64,000 bases of DNA from Kalymmatonema gypsitolerans NIES-4073 (GCF_002368435.1 NZ_AP018264.1:1-64000); one strand, 5' to 3'. Shown: positions 34,070 to 43,136, counted from the stretch's first letter. The notes: generated by a model not told the origin, from the letters alone. A program made the numbers and translations.

Positions 34070-36790
34070 ATGAACCAGCCTGAATGGTTAGAAGCAAACA
34101 AGCAGGTTTATTCCAAAGAACATGGTGTTATCCATATCGCCGCCATCATAGAGAAAAACCTTTACTTTAAAAAGGGTAGTTTAAACCAAATTATTTTCGA
34201 CTGGGAGCATGAGGTAAATAGCGGTAATTTATTACCTCTAAACCAAGCACCAACAGGTAAAAGCATTCTCTACCAAGAAATTGCTGCTATCCTTGATGGA
34301 TCTGGAAAACTACAAAGCTGCGAAGTAATTCCTGCTCAAGAAGCTAAACTTTATCCCATCCCAGATGATATTCATCCTCTAGTTAAACTGGCTTTAAGTA
34401 AGTCAGGAATCACCCAACTATACTCTCATCAAGTCGAGGCATGGCAAGCTTACAAAAGAGGAGAAGATATAATTCTCCAAACTCCTACCAGCAGTGGTAA
34501 AAGTATCTCTTTTCTCATTCCAATCATTCATGAGTGCCTAAAGGGTAAATCAGCTTTAGTATTCTTTAACTTGAAAGCATTGGCATTTGACCAGGTAGAG
34601 AAAATACGTTCCTTTGTTAGCCACTTAGATGAAAATATTCGCCCCCAAATTCTCAATATTAATGGAGATATTCCTCCCCAAGAGCGCAAACAACTTTACA
34701 GCAATCAACCCTCAATTTTATGCGTGACTCCTGATGTATGGAACCACGAGCTAAACAACTACCAATTCGATTCAAACTGGGGATTTAGAGAAACAATCAG
34801 AAAATTTTCAATCATTGTCTGTGACGAAATGCACTTTTATCAAGGCATATTTGGTTCGCATTTTGCACTACTTAATCGGCGAACTCAACTCATGATAGAA
34901 TCTGTCGGCAATGATATTTCAAAATTACAGTACATCTTCGCTTCTGCAACAATTAGTAACAGCAGCGAAATTGCCCAGAAGATATCTAATCGAGAAGAAC
35001 AAAGTAATCTTGCTATTATTGACCAAAGTGGGGCAAAACGCTCGGAGATTACTTTTATTAGCCTCAAACCACGGAACAATACATTTTACCAAACTGCCCA
35101 AGTCGCAGCTATGCTCGTAAGTAAAGGCATCGTCGGGATTTGTTTTTGCGATAGTAGAGAATTGGTTAAGGTTTTAACTAATGCCATACGTAAAGCTTTA
35201 ATCGAGATGCAACTGCCCCACCTGGGAGAAACCATCTCAGCATTTTATGGGAGCATGAAGGCAAATCAGCGTAACAAAATTATTGCAGATATACAAAGCG
35301 GGAAGGTCAAGTTCATTATATCCACGAGTGCTTTAGAAGCGGGTCTAGATATTGGGTGTATTGATGCAACTATCGTACATAGTTACCCTGGCTCAATTCT
35401 TGCCTTTCGCCAAAGGGCAGGACGCGCGGGGAGGCAGGAAGCAGGACTATTGGTGTTTATTCCGTCGAAAAGGTCGATTATGGATTCTTACTACGCCAAT
35501 TACCCAGAACGCCTTTTATCTGATCCTCCAGAAATTATCAACTTTAACCACAATTATGAAACAACTTTGGAGCAGCATATTCTCGCTTGTTGCAAAGAAA
35601 GTAAACCGACACAAGCTCAAATTGCCCGACATTTTGGTAGTTCTGGTGATGCGATCGCCCGACAGTTAATCGGTGATAATCAACTGATATTCAGCTACAA
35701 TCAAAGACTGACAACTAATCGAAACCTCGGTTATGTCCACTCAAAAATTAAAGTTAGAGGCAACACTGACCAAAACATCAGTTATATCAATCAAGATAGC
35801 GCAGAAGAGTTTGAGGAAAGTTCGGCATCTTCTGCACTAAGAGAAGTTTATCCTGGTGCAATATATCTTGCTCAAGATTTCGACGGCAACCCCGTACAGT
35901 ATAAATCACAAGAGCTAAATCTAACCGAAGGGAAAGCAATTCTCAAGCCAATAGAGGCAACCAACCTATTTAGTCGTCCTGAAGGAAGCCTAAATTTCGA
36001 GGAAATTAAAATTGTAGGGGAAGCCAAAATTATCAATCTTCCCCAAGGGGCTGCTAGATTTACACCTATTTCAGCCAAAATCAAAGAAGAAATTTATGGC
36101 TACAACTTGTACAGGCTGGAACAAAAATGGACTTGCACTAATAACAGATGTCGCAATTTCAATTTGAATTTACCTGGACATTTACAAACTTGCCCTGCTT
36201 GTAAAACCCAACTGATTGAACGAGAATTTGTCGAACTATTGGAGGAAAATAAATACGAAGAATCACTTGCTCTTAACTACAATACATTCTGCGTTAGGGT
36301 TGAAATTAACGCTGATGCCAGAAAATATTTTTCAGTTGTGGTCAAAAATCACAGAAAAGAGATACTTAATAAACAGAAATATATTAGCAATGAGGAGAAA
36401 CAACTATTTGCAAGCAATGAAACCCAAATTTGCGTTCATACTCTCGCTCATCACCTTATACTCAGTTTACCACTTGTCGAACATGGAGCAAACAGTAGAG
36501 ATATAGATTTCATGTTAGTAGAAGTGCCGTCTAATACTAAGATAGTTGGCTATTTCTTTGATACTTGTGAACATGGTACAGGTATGTGCGATACCCTCAT
36601 CAAGTATTTAGAGACTGCCTTTATTAAGGCAAAGTTTCTAGTCGATAATTGTCCTTGTAAATACGGCTGCTCTTCTTGTACAACAATTCAACGCTGCCCT
36701 GATGATAACGAAGCACTGTTTAAATCAGTTGGGTTATCTCTACTAAAGGAAATAATCAATCCAACAGAGACAAGAACTATTAATCAATAG
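34070..36790 (+). CDS. DEAD/DEAH-box helicase with DUF1998 zinc-binding C-terminus (MrfA/YprA-like)
   Basis: A 906-residue superfamily-2 helicase. The Walker A is TPTSSGKS (about residues 138-145), followed by a DEMH box (IIVCDEMHFYQG), SAT (FASATISNS), ISTSALEAGLDIGCIDA and AFRQRAGRAGRQ (motif VI). A middle Cys4 knuckle (CTNNRCRNF...CPACKTQ) and the C-terminal DUF1998 knuckle (CPCKYGCSSCTTIQRC) follow. Relatives such as B. subtilis MrfA act in mitomycin-damage repair, and DUF1998 helicases also occur in phage-defence systems. Here it heads the replication module, and a clean terminator follows it. Confidence 0.92.
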   Translation: MNQPEWLEANKQVYSKEHGVIHIAAIIEKNLYFKKGSLNQIIFDWEHEVNSGNLLPLNQAPTGKSILYQEIAAILDGSGKLQSCEVIPAQEAKLYPIPDDIHPLVKLALSKSGITQLYSHQVEAWQAYKRGEDIILQTPTSSGKSISFLIPIIHECLKGKSALVFFNLKALAFDQVEKIRSFVSHLDENIRPQILNINGDIPPQERKQLYSNQPSILCVTPDVWNHELNNYQFDSNWGFRETIRKFSIIVCDEMHFYQGIFGSHFALLNRRTQLMIESVGNDISKLQYIFASATISNSSEIAQKISNREEQSNLAIIDQSGAKRSEITFISLKPRNNTFYQTAQVAAMLVSKGIVGICFCDSRELVKVLTNAIRKALIEMQLPHLGETISAFYGSMKANQRNKIIADIQSGKVKFIISTSALEAGLDIGCIDATIVHSYPGSILAFRQRAGRAGRQEAGLLVFIPSKRSIMDSYYANYPERLLSDPPEIINFNHNYETTLEQHILACCKESKPTQAQIARHFGSSGDAIARQLIGDNQLIFSYNQRLTTNRNLGYVHSKIKVRGNTDQNISYINQDSAEEFEESSASSALREVYPGAIYLAQDFDGNPVQYKSQELNLTEGKAILKPIEATNLFSRPEGSLNFEEIKIVGEAKIINLPQGAARFTPISAKIKEEIYGYNLYRLEQKWTCTNNRCRNFNLNLPGHLQTCPACKTQLIEREFVELLEENKYEESLALNYNTFCVRVEINADARKYFSVVVKNHRKEILNKQKYISNEEKQLFASNETQICVHTLAHHLILSLPLVEHGANSRDIDFMLVEVPSNTKIVGYFFDTCEHGTGMCDTLIKYLETAFIKAKFLVDNCPCKYGCSSCTTIQRCPDDNEALFKSVGLSLLKEIINPTETRTINQ

Positions 36791-36795
36791 TTAAG

Positions 36796-36830
36796 ATAAT
36801 CCTATCCAGCTTGGGTAGGATTATTTTTTT
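36796..36830 (+). terminator. Rho-independent terminator
   Basis: ATAATCCTATCC-AGCTT-GGGTAGGATTAT forms a 12-bp stem (one U-G pair) followed directly by seven T. It lies 6 bp after the helicase stop. Confidence 0.85.
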
Positions 36831-36845
36831 AGTAATTCAACCACA

Positions 36846-36895
36846 TACATCGCTTACGCACAAGATTGATGAAAGTTTTGAGAATAAGCGATGTA
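36846..36895 (+). promoter_or_regulatory. Stem-loop enclosing the start codon of the next gene
   Basis: TACATCGCTTA (36846-36856) and TAAGCGATGTA (36885-36895) pair perfectly over 11 bp, and the second arm contains the ATG at 36891. In RNA this could hide the start codon. Confidence 0.5.
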
Positions 36896-37637
36896 CGTCG
36901 AACTATTAGCTGATTCAAATCCAAACCCTAAAAGGTTTCAAATTATTCACGCACCATCATATTTACTTACAGAAACCAATTTTCAAATAGGAGATTTCGT
37001 CGAGTCTAACAATATTGATTTTATTATTAATCATGCTGTAAATCTAGGGTATCAGGTGAAAATAACCCATCCTGAAACCCAACAATATAATAAATATCCT
37101 CTTCCCAAAATCAGTGATGAACTAGCTGATTTGATAATTAATTATCCATCAGACTTAAAACTGCGAACTAATGGGATGGTTTTTGAACAAAGGGCATATT
37201 TAATGTCTAAGGTTTACGATGAAGTGTGCCAAAATATTGAATCAAAAGCTCTTTTAAGAGAAGCAGAGTATTGGCTGATAAATTACGCACGAGAAGTAAT
37301 TGCCAAACAATGTCATTACTTACCAGATATCCTAATGAAATTAGATAACCCAACTGTGAGAGCAATGGCAATAGATACACTCATGCTCTGGCAACCAGAT
37401 TGGAACAATGCTATCTCTCAATATAGAGGAAGTAGATTTGAGGCTGGCAATAATGAGTTTGAGGTTATTAGCTACTATCACAATCAAAAAAATAAGGGTA
37501 GGGAGGGGATAATGGTACTGTGCAAGGTAACAAAAACTATGAATAAATATCTTGAATTTCCTACCTTTCCTTGCAATGCAAACTGTACTCTTGGGACTTA
37601 CCAAGTCGAAAATGCACTTAACCAAAGGTTAGCTTAA
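36891..37637 (+). CDS. Hypothetical protein (plasmid module)
   Basis: A 248-residue soluble protein not recognised as a known family. It begins MYVELLADSNPNPKRFQIIHAPSYLLTETNFQIGDFV and has a helical middle (KALLREAEYWLINYAREVIAKQCHYLPDILMKLDNPTVRAMAIDTLMLW, HEAT-like in feel) and a Cys-containing C-terminal strand (FPTFPCNANCTLGTYQVENA). Codon use matches its neighbours. Its start codon sits in a stem-loop. Confidence 0.75.
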   Translation: MYVELLADSNPNPKRFQIIHAPSYLLTETNFQIGDFVESNNIDFIINHAVNLGYQVKITHPETQQYNKYPLPKISDELADLIINYPSDLKLRTNGMVFEQRAYLMSKVYDEVCQNIESKALLREAEYWLINYAREVIAKQCHYLPDILMKLDNPTVRAMAIDTLMLWQPDWNNAISQYRGSRFEAGNNEFEVISYYHNQKNKGREGIMVLCKVTKTMNKYLEFPTFPCNANCTLGTYQVENALNQRLA

Positions 37638-37665
37638 AACATAATCACCTTCTGAAATATTAATC

Positions 37666-37851
37666 ATGGACGAGCAACAAATCAACTATTTCATAACAGG
37701 TATTTGTAAGTTTCACTGGAATGCTGATTTTCATAAATTCTGTCAAGTCTGCAACTTTGACCCTAACCACACCTATTCAAAAGAGAAATGGCAGCAGTGG
37801 CAACAATTTGTATCCGGTATTAAAGCGTTTGACCACAATACACCTAAATAG
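37666..37851 (+). CDS. Small Cys/His/Trp-rich hypothetical protein
   Basis: A 61-residue frame 28 bp after the previous gene. The C-x-FHWNADFHKFCQVCNFDPNH stretch contains a CxxC with nearby histidines, which might bind zinc. It has no strong Shine-Dalgarno sequence. The aromatic richness and clean start and stop in the gap favour a real gene, but it could be spurious. Confidence 0.45.
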   Translation: MDEQQINYFITGICKFHWNADFHKFCQVCNFDPNHTYSKEKWQQWQQFVSGIKAFDHNTPK

Positions 37852-37867
37852 TAAGGGAAAGGTGGTA

Positions 37868-37936
37868 GCCACGTTCGCGTTAGCGTCCCGAAGGGAAGTT
37901 GGTAGTTCAAGAAATTAAATGAATTGAACTACCAAC
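37868..37936 (+). repeat. Cyanobacterial repeat tract followed by 13-bp stem-loop
   Basis: GCCACGTTCGCGTTAGCGTCCCGAAGGGAAG is a Nostoc-type dispersed repeat wording. Immediately after it, GTTGGTAGTTCAA (37898-37910) and TTGAACTACCAAC (37924-37936) form a perfect 13-bp stem. It may mark the left flank of the TnpB insertion or terminate the preceding genes. Confidence 0.55.
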
Positions 37937-38065
37937 ATTATTTATATCGTGGCGGAAACCTGACTTATACAACTTTAGTTGCAGTGTTTTTAGAAGTTAA
38001 TGAAATTGTTGATAATCAGCTAATTTCATGAGATTATTATTAGTAATCAAGGAGGTGATTAAATA

Positions 38066-39583
38066 ATGGCTAAAAGCAAAACTCCATCTTTTGTAACCAC
38101 AATTCCCTTATTGGTTGATAGCAAGCGAGAATCAGAGTTGTTAGCTCGTTTTCAAGCAAGTAGACAGTTATATAATGCTTGCCTAAATGAAGCAATGACT
38201 AGGATGGAGTTGGTTAAAAAATCTGATGTCTATCAAGCAGCCAAAAAGCTGCCCATAGAGCTTCATAAACAGCGTTCTACCATGTTCTCTGAAGCTAGAA
38301 AGCTATATAGATATTCGGATTATGACTTACAAGCTTATGCCACATTAGTTAGCAATAAATCAAAATGGATTGCTGAAAAATTAGACTCTAATACCCAACA
38401 GACAATAGCTACTCGTGCTTTTAGAGCTAGTGAAAAAATTTTGTTCGGATTAGCCAAAAAAGTTAGGTTTAAAACCTCTAACAGATTCAGGTCTGTTGAA
38501 GGTAAATCTAACAAACAAGGTTTACGTTGGAAAGATGGTCAATTGGTATGGGGAAAACTCAAGCTCAATCCTATGATCGATGAATCTAATCCAGTAATAC
38601 ATCATGGATTAAATTCACCTGTTAAATATGTTCGTCTGTTGTGGAAAGAGATTAATGGTAAATGCAGATGGTTTGTCCAGTTAATTAATGAAGGAGTCCC
38701 ATATCAAAAACCACAAAACTATGTTTCAGAAGGTATTGTTGGCTTAGACCTCAATATCTCTAACATTGCTTTTGTAGGTGACAATCATGCTGGTTTATTG
38801 CCTTTTGCTGATAAAGTTCCTAACTTCCAGAAGGAAATAACGCGACTACAAAGAAAGATGCAGCGTTCTCAACGGGCTAATAATTCTGACAATTATGAGC
38901 CAGATTTTTTAGCCAAAAAGGGACGAAAAACAGTTGTTAAAAAAGGCAAATTCAAAAAAGGTAGTCGCAAATGGAACAAGTCTAAGACATACAAAAAGAC
39001 TGCTCAAAAGAAGCGTGAATTAGAAAAACGTAAAAATGCTTATACCAAGTCCCAAAATTGTAAAATAGTTAATGAGATTTTAAGACATGGCAACATAATT
39101 AAAGCTGAGAAAGTCTCAGTCAAGGGATGGCAGAAACGCTATGGCAAAGCTATTTCTGCTAAGTCACCTGGATTTGTGCAATCTGAATTGAAACGCAAAG
39201 CTGAAAATGCTGGTGGTCAATTCATAACTTTTTCTACCCAGAAAACTGCACTCTCTCAAACTCATTTAGATGGTAGTCGTATCAAGAAATCGCTATCCCA
39301 AAGGGTTCATAGAGATGTGACAGGAATTGTTATGCACCGTGATATTTTCAGTGCATTTCTGAGTAGATACATTAATGAGGATGATACGTTGTCATTGCAG
39401 GATGCTCAATGTGAGTATCCGAGGTTGGAGCAAACCTTATGGTTGGCATGGCAACAATATCAAACAAACTGTGAACAAGTAGGCGAGTCCGAAAGTAGGC
39501 TGACTCATTCATCCTTAGAACAGTTCAACCATGAGGGCAAAAGCGTTAACCAGATAGCGATAAGGCGCGAAAAGTTAGCGTGA
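38066..39583 (+). CDS. tnpB: TnpB-type RNA-guided nuclease (IS605/IS607 accessory), lone copy
   Basis: A 505-residue TnpB with all three RuvC acidic residues at Asp228 (GIVGLDLN), Glu348 (IIKAEKVSV) and Asp426 (MHRDIFSAFL), and a Lys/Arg-rich linker. TnpB is a transposon-encoded, omega-RNA-guided DNA nuclease. The expected CxxC...CxxC zinc finger between Glu and the last Asp is missing; the region reads QKTALSQTHLDGSRIKKSLSQRVHRD instead. A GGAGGTGATT Shine-Dalgarno sequence precedes the ATG. No TnpA transposase is nearby. A hairpin directly after the stop suits the omega-RNA end. It splits the replication module. Confidence 0.92.
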   Translation: MAKSKTPSFVTTIPLLVDSKRESELLARFQASRQLYNACLNEAMTRMELVKKSDVYQAAKKLPIELHKQRSTMFSEARKLYRYSDYDLQAYATLVSNKSKWIAEKLDSNTQQTIATRAFRASEKILFGLAKKVRFKTSNRFRSVEGKSNKQGLRWKDGQLVWGKLKLNPMIDESNPVIHHGLNSPVKYVRLLWKEINGKCRWFVQLINEGVPYQKPQNYVSEGIVGLDLNISNIAFVGDNHAGLLPFADKVPNFQKEITRLQRKMQRSQRANNSDNYEPDFLAKKGRKTVVKKGKFKKGSRKWNKSKTYKKTAQKKRELEKRKNAYTKSQNCKIVNEILRHGNIIKAEKVSVKGWQKRYGKAISAKSPGFVQSELKRKAENAGGQFITFSTQKTALSQTHLDGSRIKKSLSQRVHRDVTGIVMHRDIFSAFLSRYINEDDTLSLQDAQCEYPRLEQTLWLAWQQYQTNCEQVGESESRLTHSSLEQFNHEGKSVNQIAIRREKLA

Positions 39584-39596
39584 TCTTTGCCTGAAT

Positions 39597-39617
39597 CTAC
39601 GAACTAGAAGTTCGTAG
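39597..39617 (+). ncRNA. Hairpin at TnpB 3' end, likely omega-RNA/right-end structure
   Basis: CTACGAACT-AGA-AGTTCGTAG is a perfect 9-bp stem 14 bp after the TnpB stop, where IS605-type right-end hairpins and the omega-RNA scaffold lie. The RNA boundaries are not defined; the full RNA would begin inside the TnpB gene. Confidence 0.5.
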
Positions 39618-39741
39618 AGTGGCTCAATTGTTAAGCTAGTTGAAGCTGACAATCAATTAGCACGACAGTCATAATCTCAAACCACTACGGTTACTAACGC
39701 ACTTGTGCATGAATTATCGAAATAATTAGCCACATGAATTC

Positions 39742-40734
39742 ATGCACGCCCAAATCCGTCATTTGGTATCTTCGCTTGACAACTTACCCGAAGAATGGCG
39801 AATCGTTCCTACCTTTGGTAAACGTCCTTTAGGGAAAGAATGGGAAAAAAATACTTACTCTCCCAAAGAACTACAAACTGAACTCGTTCGCCGCCGATTA
39901 AAATTTTGGACAAATAACAGATTTATCACCCCCACTGGTGTAGCCTTGGTTTGCGGTTTCAATCATCCTCAAGGGTACTTAGTAGCTATTGACTGCGATG
40001 GGGAAACATCCTGGCGACAAATCATCCAAATTAACGAACACCCAGAACCAAAAGAATTTAATCAGCTAACACCCATCAACGATACTCCTATGGAGTCGTT
40101 ACACGATCGCGCTCAACAATATCTCCCTCCCACAATTGCATTTACCTCTGGGAGGAAATATCGCAGCCAACGCCTATACCTCATTCCCAAGTCAAAAGCT
40201 TGCGATGTTAAATCTCGCAAAATCAAAACTGGGAAGGACGAACACCTGGAATTTCGAGGCAAAAACCTAGCTTCAATCCTCCCCCCGTCCTTTCACCCAG
40301 AAGGTAGAAATTACAGATGGCTTCCCGGCTGTAGTCCATCTGAACGCCAAATAGAAATAGCTCCCGATTGGGTAATTGCCCAAATGCTTGCCAAACAGGA
40401 GAAAACAAGAAAGTTTAACCTACCCAAAGAAAAATATAACCGCAGATATGGGGTAGACAGGTACGCTCATTTAATTCCCTCAATGGAAACCAATATTCAA
40501 ACCGCACTTGTACTACTCGAAGTCATCCACCCTCGGTTTGCAGATGACTACCATTCGTGGATTCAAGTCGGGATGGCACTCAAGAGTGTTAGTCCCATTT
40601 TATTTAAGGCATGGGACACCTGGAGCCAACTTTCTCCTAAGTACAAACCAGGCGAATGCGCCTACAAATGGCAGTCTTTTAACAAGACAGGTATTACTAT
40701 CCGCACCTTATTTAGATTAGCTAATCTCTCTTAA
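39742..40734 (+). CDS. Stand-alone primase-polymerase (PrimPol with PriCT-2)
   Basis: A 330-residue archaeo-eukaryotic-type primase. The catalytic acidic motif is YLVAIDCDGETS (about residues 85-95), with IAFTSGRKYRSQRLYLIP and LEFRGKNLASILPPSFHPEGRNYRWL typical of the bifunctional DNA primase/polymerase domain. The C-terminal 85 residues (DDYHSWIQVGMALKS...WDTWSQLSPKYKPGECAYKWQSF..GITIRTLFRLA) are PriCT-2. No helicase is fused, so it should work with a separate one. It probably primes plasmid replication. The gap before it contains TAACGCA and a small hairpin. Confidence 0.92.
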   Translation: MHAQIRHLVSSLDNLPEEWRIVPTFGKRPLGKEWEKNTYSPKELQTELVRRRLKFWTNNRFITPTGVALVCGFNHPQGYLVAIDCDGETSWRQIIQINEHPEPKEFNQLTPINDTPMESLHDRAQQYLPPTIAFTSGRKYRSQRLYLIPKSKACDVKSRKIKTGKDEHLEFRGKNLASILPPSFHPEGRNYRWLPGCSPSERQIEIAPDWVIAQMLAKQEKTRKFNLPKEKYNRRYGVDRYAHLIPSMETNIQTALVLLEVIHPRFADDYHSWIQVGMALKSVSPILFKAWDTWSQLSPKYKPGECAYKWQSFNKTGITIRTLFRLANLS

Positions 40735-40736
40735 TC

Positions 40737-41219
40737 ATGAGTAATCAAACATCACCTGACGAGAATGCAACTGGCTTTGAAAATAGCTATAGCAGTAAAG
40801 ATTTTAATCCTGATATTCAGGATAATAGCAATTTAGAAGAGACATTAGATGAATCAGTAAATACTGAAGTTATAAGTCAAGATTCATCTAGCGGGATAGT
40901 TTTTACAAAAACCGCCATAATAACAATTCAGTTAACACCAAATTCTGAAAAAGCAATTGTCACAATTGGAATCCAAGATGCACCTCCGATTATTAAGATA
41001 ATTAACTTAACTGAGATAACATCTCAGCCTGTCATAAATAACTGGCTACAGGATTTAGAAAAATCTCTCCCAGAAATGCTAAATATTTGCAAACAAAGGA
41101 TGGAAAAGCAGACTAAAGTTCAGAATCAACAAGAACAATCCAGACAAGTACAAAAGCGTAATCTACCTGAAGATAAAGATAAAAAACCTGCGCCTAACAA
41201 CCAACTGTCACTATTTTAA
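40737..41219 (+). CDS. PRTRC protein E-like, with C-terminal clamp-binding peptide
   Basis: A 160-residue protein starting 2 bp after the primase stop. A disordered acidic N-terminus (1-50) is followed by a small beta domain (VFTKTAIITIQLTPNSEKAIVTIGIQDAPPIIKIINLTEITSQPVI), a helix (NNWLQDLEKSLPEMLNICKQRMEKQ), a charged linker and the exact C-terminus NNQLSLF. The folded part and its gene order (just before the Ubl gene) fit PRTRC protein E loosely. QLSLF is the consensus peptide that binds the bacterial beta clamp, suggesting recruitment to the plasmid clamp at 48360. Confidence 0.65.
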   Translation: MSNQTSPDENATGFENSYSSKDFNPDIQDNSNLEETLDESVNTEVISQDSSSGIVFTKTAIITIQLTPNSEKAIVTIGIQDAPPIIKIINLTEITSQPVINNWLQDLEKSLPEMLNICKQRMEKQTKVQNQQEQSRQVQKRNLPEDKDKKPAPNNQLSLF

Positions 41220-41224
41220 TTACC

Positions 41225-41647
41225 ATGAAGTACATTGCTATTATTGAAGGACAAGAAATTCCTCTGGATGAGGCGATCGCCCAGGATGACAATACCCTCA
41301 AAACAGCCATCAGCGTCTACTTTCCAGAGTATGCTAATGCCGAAATTGAACGGCAAACAACTGATGATACAGTTTCAATTCGTTTAGTAAAAACAGCAGG
41401 TACTAAAGGAAGTCAATTTAGAGAATTGAAAAACAGTTTTGAAGAAATAAATCCTGCACTAAAGTTAGGATGGCAGATAAAGCTTCTAGAGATAAACAGT
41501 CAAATGAATCTCGAAAGTTTAATTACCTTACAACCTGAGATAGATAAAGCTATCAAGCTCGGTCAATCATGGGAAACCTATAGCGAAAAAGTTGCTCAAA
41601 GCCTTAAACAGCAACCTGCTATTACGAGTAAATATCCTGTACTGTAA
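41225..41647 (+). CDS. PRTRC protein C-like (ubiquitin-like) with C-terminal extension
   Basis: A 140-residue protein. The first roughly 62 residues (KYIAIIEGQEIPLDEAIAQ...LKTAISVYFPEYANAEIER...VSIRLVKTAGTKG) match the PRTRC C pattern, a small beta-grasp-like protein ending in GTKG. Here an about 78-residue helical extension follows. In related Ubl/E1/E2/JAB cassettes this protein is the presumed modifier, and removal of the extension would expose the glycine end. That is an inference. Confidence 0.7.
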   Translation: MKYIAIIEGQEIPLDEAIAQDDNTLKTAISVYFPEYANAEIERQTTDDTVSIRLVKTAGTKGSQFRELKNSFEEINPALKLGWQIKLLEINSQMNLESLITLQPEIDKAIKLGQSWETYSEKVAQSLKQQPAITSKYPVL

Positions 41648-41655
41648 TCACATAT

Positions 41656-41678
41656 AGCCGCTATAACTCGTAGCGGCT
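41656..41678 (+). promoter_or_regulatory. Stem-loop just before the next start codon
   Basis: AGCCGCTA-TAACTCG-TAGCGGCT forms an 8-bp stem ending 8 bp before the ATG at 41687 and may act on translation or as a terminator. Confidence 0.45.
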
Positions 41679-41686
41679 GATTAGTT

Positions 41687-42415
41687 ATGCTTTGCAATAT
41701 CCACTCATTCAAAATACCCATTACTTGTCTAACAGCAGTTAGTTACCTAGAAAATCTTTCCGAACGAGTTAATTTCTTAAGCCTGTATCAAAAATTATTT
41801 CCAGAAAAATGGTTAGAATCAACCATACCTATTAATAAACAATCACATCCAACAAGTGCTTATCTAGATAGAGAAATTGAATTTATTAACCTAGTGAATG
41901 CAAATCTATTCCCAGTAGAATATATCGATGAAATCGAGTTTAATCCCGAACGTGATAGTATTCTAGTTTCACCACAAAGACTTGAGTGGTGGAATGAAGA
42001 TTTTGAGGAACTGGTATACTCAGAAAAGTTCCTACTGTCATTGATGGGGCAAGGGTACAATATCAGCCAATGGAAACTAAATTTTGGTTTTACTCCTGAC
42101 TACATTGCTCCAGCAGAAGAAATTTATTTCGAGAAATTCGTAAAGCTGTGTCGTCGTTACAAAAGTCCCCTGCAATATTTAGATATAGCCATACGAATTA
42201 TAGATTACTCAACTGAAAATATTTGGCTAGATATTACGTGTGAAACAAGCGATTGGCTGGAATGGACTTATGAGAATATCATATTTCTCGCTCAAAAGTG
42301 GCAAGAAGCCGTCTTGATGTTGGAGAAATCAAATGAGGTTAGTCATTTGTTAGAAACATCTCTTTCTGCTCGAAAAGCAGCAGTGAAAATTTGGAACCAA
42401 GCATCAAAAGCATGA
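41687..42415 (+). CDS. Hypothetical protein in the PRTRC protein F position
   Basis: A 242-residue soluble acidic protein with no recognised domain. Features are CNIHSFKIPITCLTAVSYLENLSERVNFLSLYQKLFP, a Trp-rich segment (LEWWNEDFEELVY) and a helical C-terminus. By gene order (E, C, F, B, A, ThiF) it takes the place of PRTRC F; sequence similarity could not be checked. Its stop overlaps the next start as ATGA, so the two are translationally coupled. Confidence 0.6.
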   Translation: MLCNIHSFKIPITCLTAVSYLENLSERVNFLSLYQKLFPEKWLESTIPINKQSHPTSAYLDREIEFINLVNANLFPVEYIDEIEFNPERDSILVSPQRLEWWNEDFEELVYSEKFLLSLMGQGYNISQWKLNFGFTPDYIAPAEEIYFEKFVKLCRRYKSPLQYLDIAIRIIDYSTENIWLDITCETSDWLEWTYENIIFLAQKWQEAVLMLEKSNEVSHLLETSLSARKAAVKIWNQASKA

Positions 42416-43134
42416 ATATAGACACAAATATATTACCGATAATTAACTTAGAAAATGTCTCCCAAATCCTGCTTGCCAATATTCCCCAAGATGATTTACT
42501 AGGGCAGTTAATTATCCTCAAAGGACAGTTTATTCTACTCGAACGCGAAGGCAAAGAATCTAAATATAAATTCTTGTCTCCTGAAGCAGTAGAGAAAGCC
42601 TTCACAAGTAAAACTGCCGCATCTGGATGGCTTTCTAGCAATACGATTTGGTGGGGTAAAAATCCAGAGGGAGAGGCCATTATTCAGTTTTACTCTCCCC
42701 AAAAATATCAAATTCAAATTATGGGACAGGAACCTGAAGTAATTACTGTCCCTATGCCTGCATTCCTATTTGCTGGATGCGGTAGTAGATACTACCTGTG
42801 GGCAGTTAAAGGGAGGGTATTTAAACCAGACACACAACTGTACAAGCCCCCTTTACCTAATATTTGGGACGACTCTAGTATTTGCTTTGGGGGAAATTCT
42901 CTCAGTATGTGCAGTGCTGCAACCATAAGCCAAGTTTGGGATCTGTTCTGGAAATCACCTTTTAACAAGGATTTGTCTCAAGGCAAGTCAAAAACTCATC
43001 TCGATAATATCTGCAATCAGCTAATCAAATTACACGAATCTAAAGCTAAATCCTACCCTTCAAGTGACCTTGTTCCCGTTCATAGCTGGAAAGTCACAAC
43101 CCCAGAAGACATTATCAATCATTTGTTCAGTTAA
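42412..43134 (+). CDS. PRTRC protein B-like (prokaryotic E2-like)
   Basis: A 240-residue protein. SSNTIWWGKNPEGEAIIQFYSP, then EVITVPMPAFLFAGCGSRYYLWAVKGRVFKPDTQLYKPPLPNIWDDSSICFGGN is the PRTRC B/Prok-E2 pattern, with the conserved Cys in the G/S-x-x-C-x-G turn as the candidate thioester residue. The role would be accepting the activated Ubl from the ThiF protein. The ATG at 42412 overlaps the upstream stop (ATGA) and is preferred to 42391. Confidence 0.75.
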   Translation: MNIDTNILPIINLENVSQILLANIPQDDLLGQLIILKGQFILLEREGKESKYKFLSPEAVEKAFTSKTAASGWLSSNTIWWGKNPEGEAIIQFYSPQKYQIQIMGQEPEVITVPMPAFLFAGCGSRYYLWAVKGRVFKPDTQLYKPPLPNIWDDSSICFGGNSLSMCSAATISQVWDLFWKSPFNKDLSQGKSKTHLDNICNQLIKLHESKAKSYPSSDLVPVHSWKVTTPEDIINHLFS

Positions 43135-43136
43135 CC

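Noticed and set aside
34070..36790. DISARM-like phage-defence system (DUF1998 helicase plus methyltransferase)
   Set aside because: The helicase resembles MrfA/DrmB-type proteins, and a methylase lies 9 kb away, but the neighbours are replication and PRTRC genes and no other DISARM component is present.
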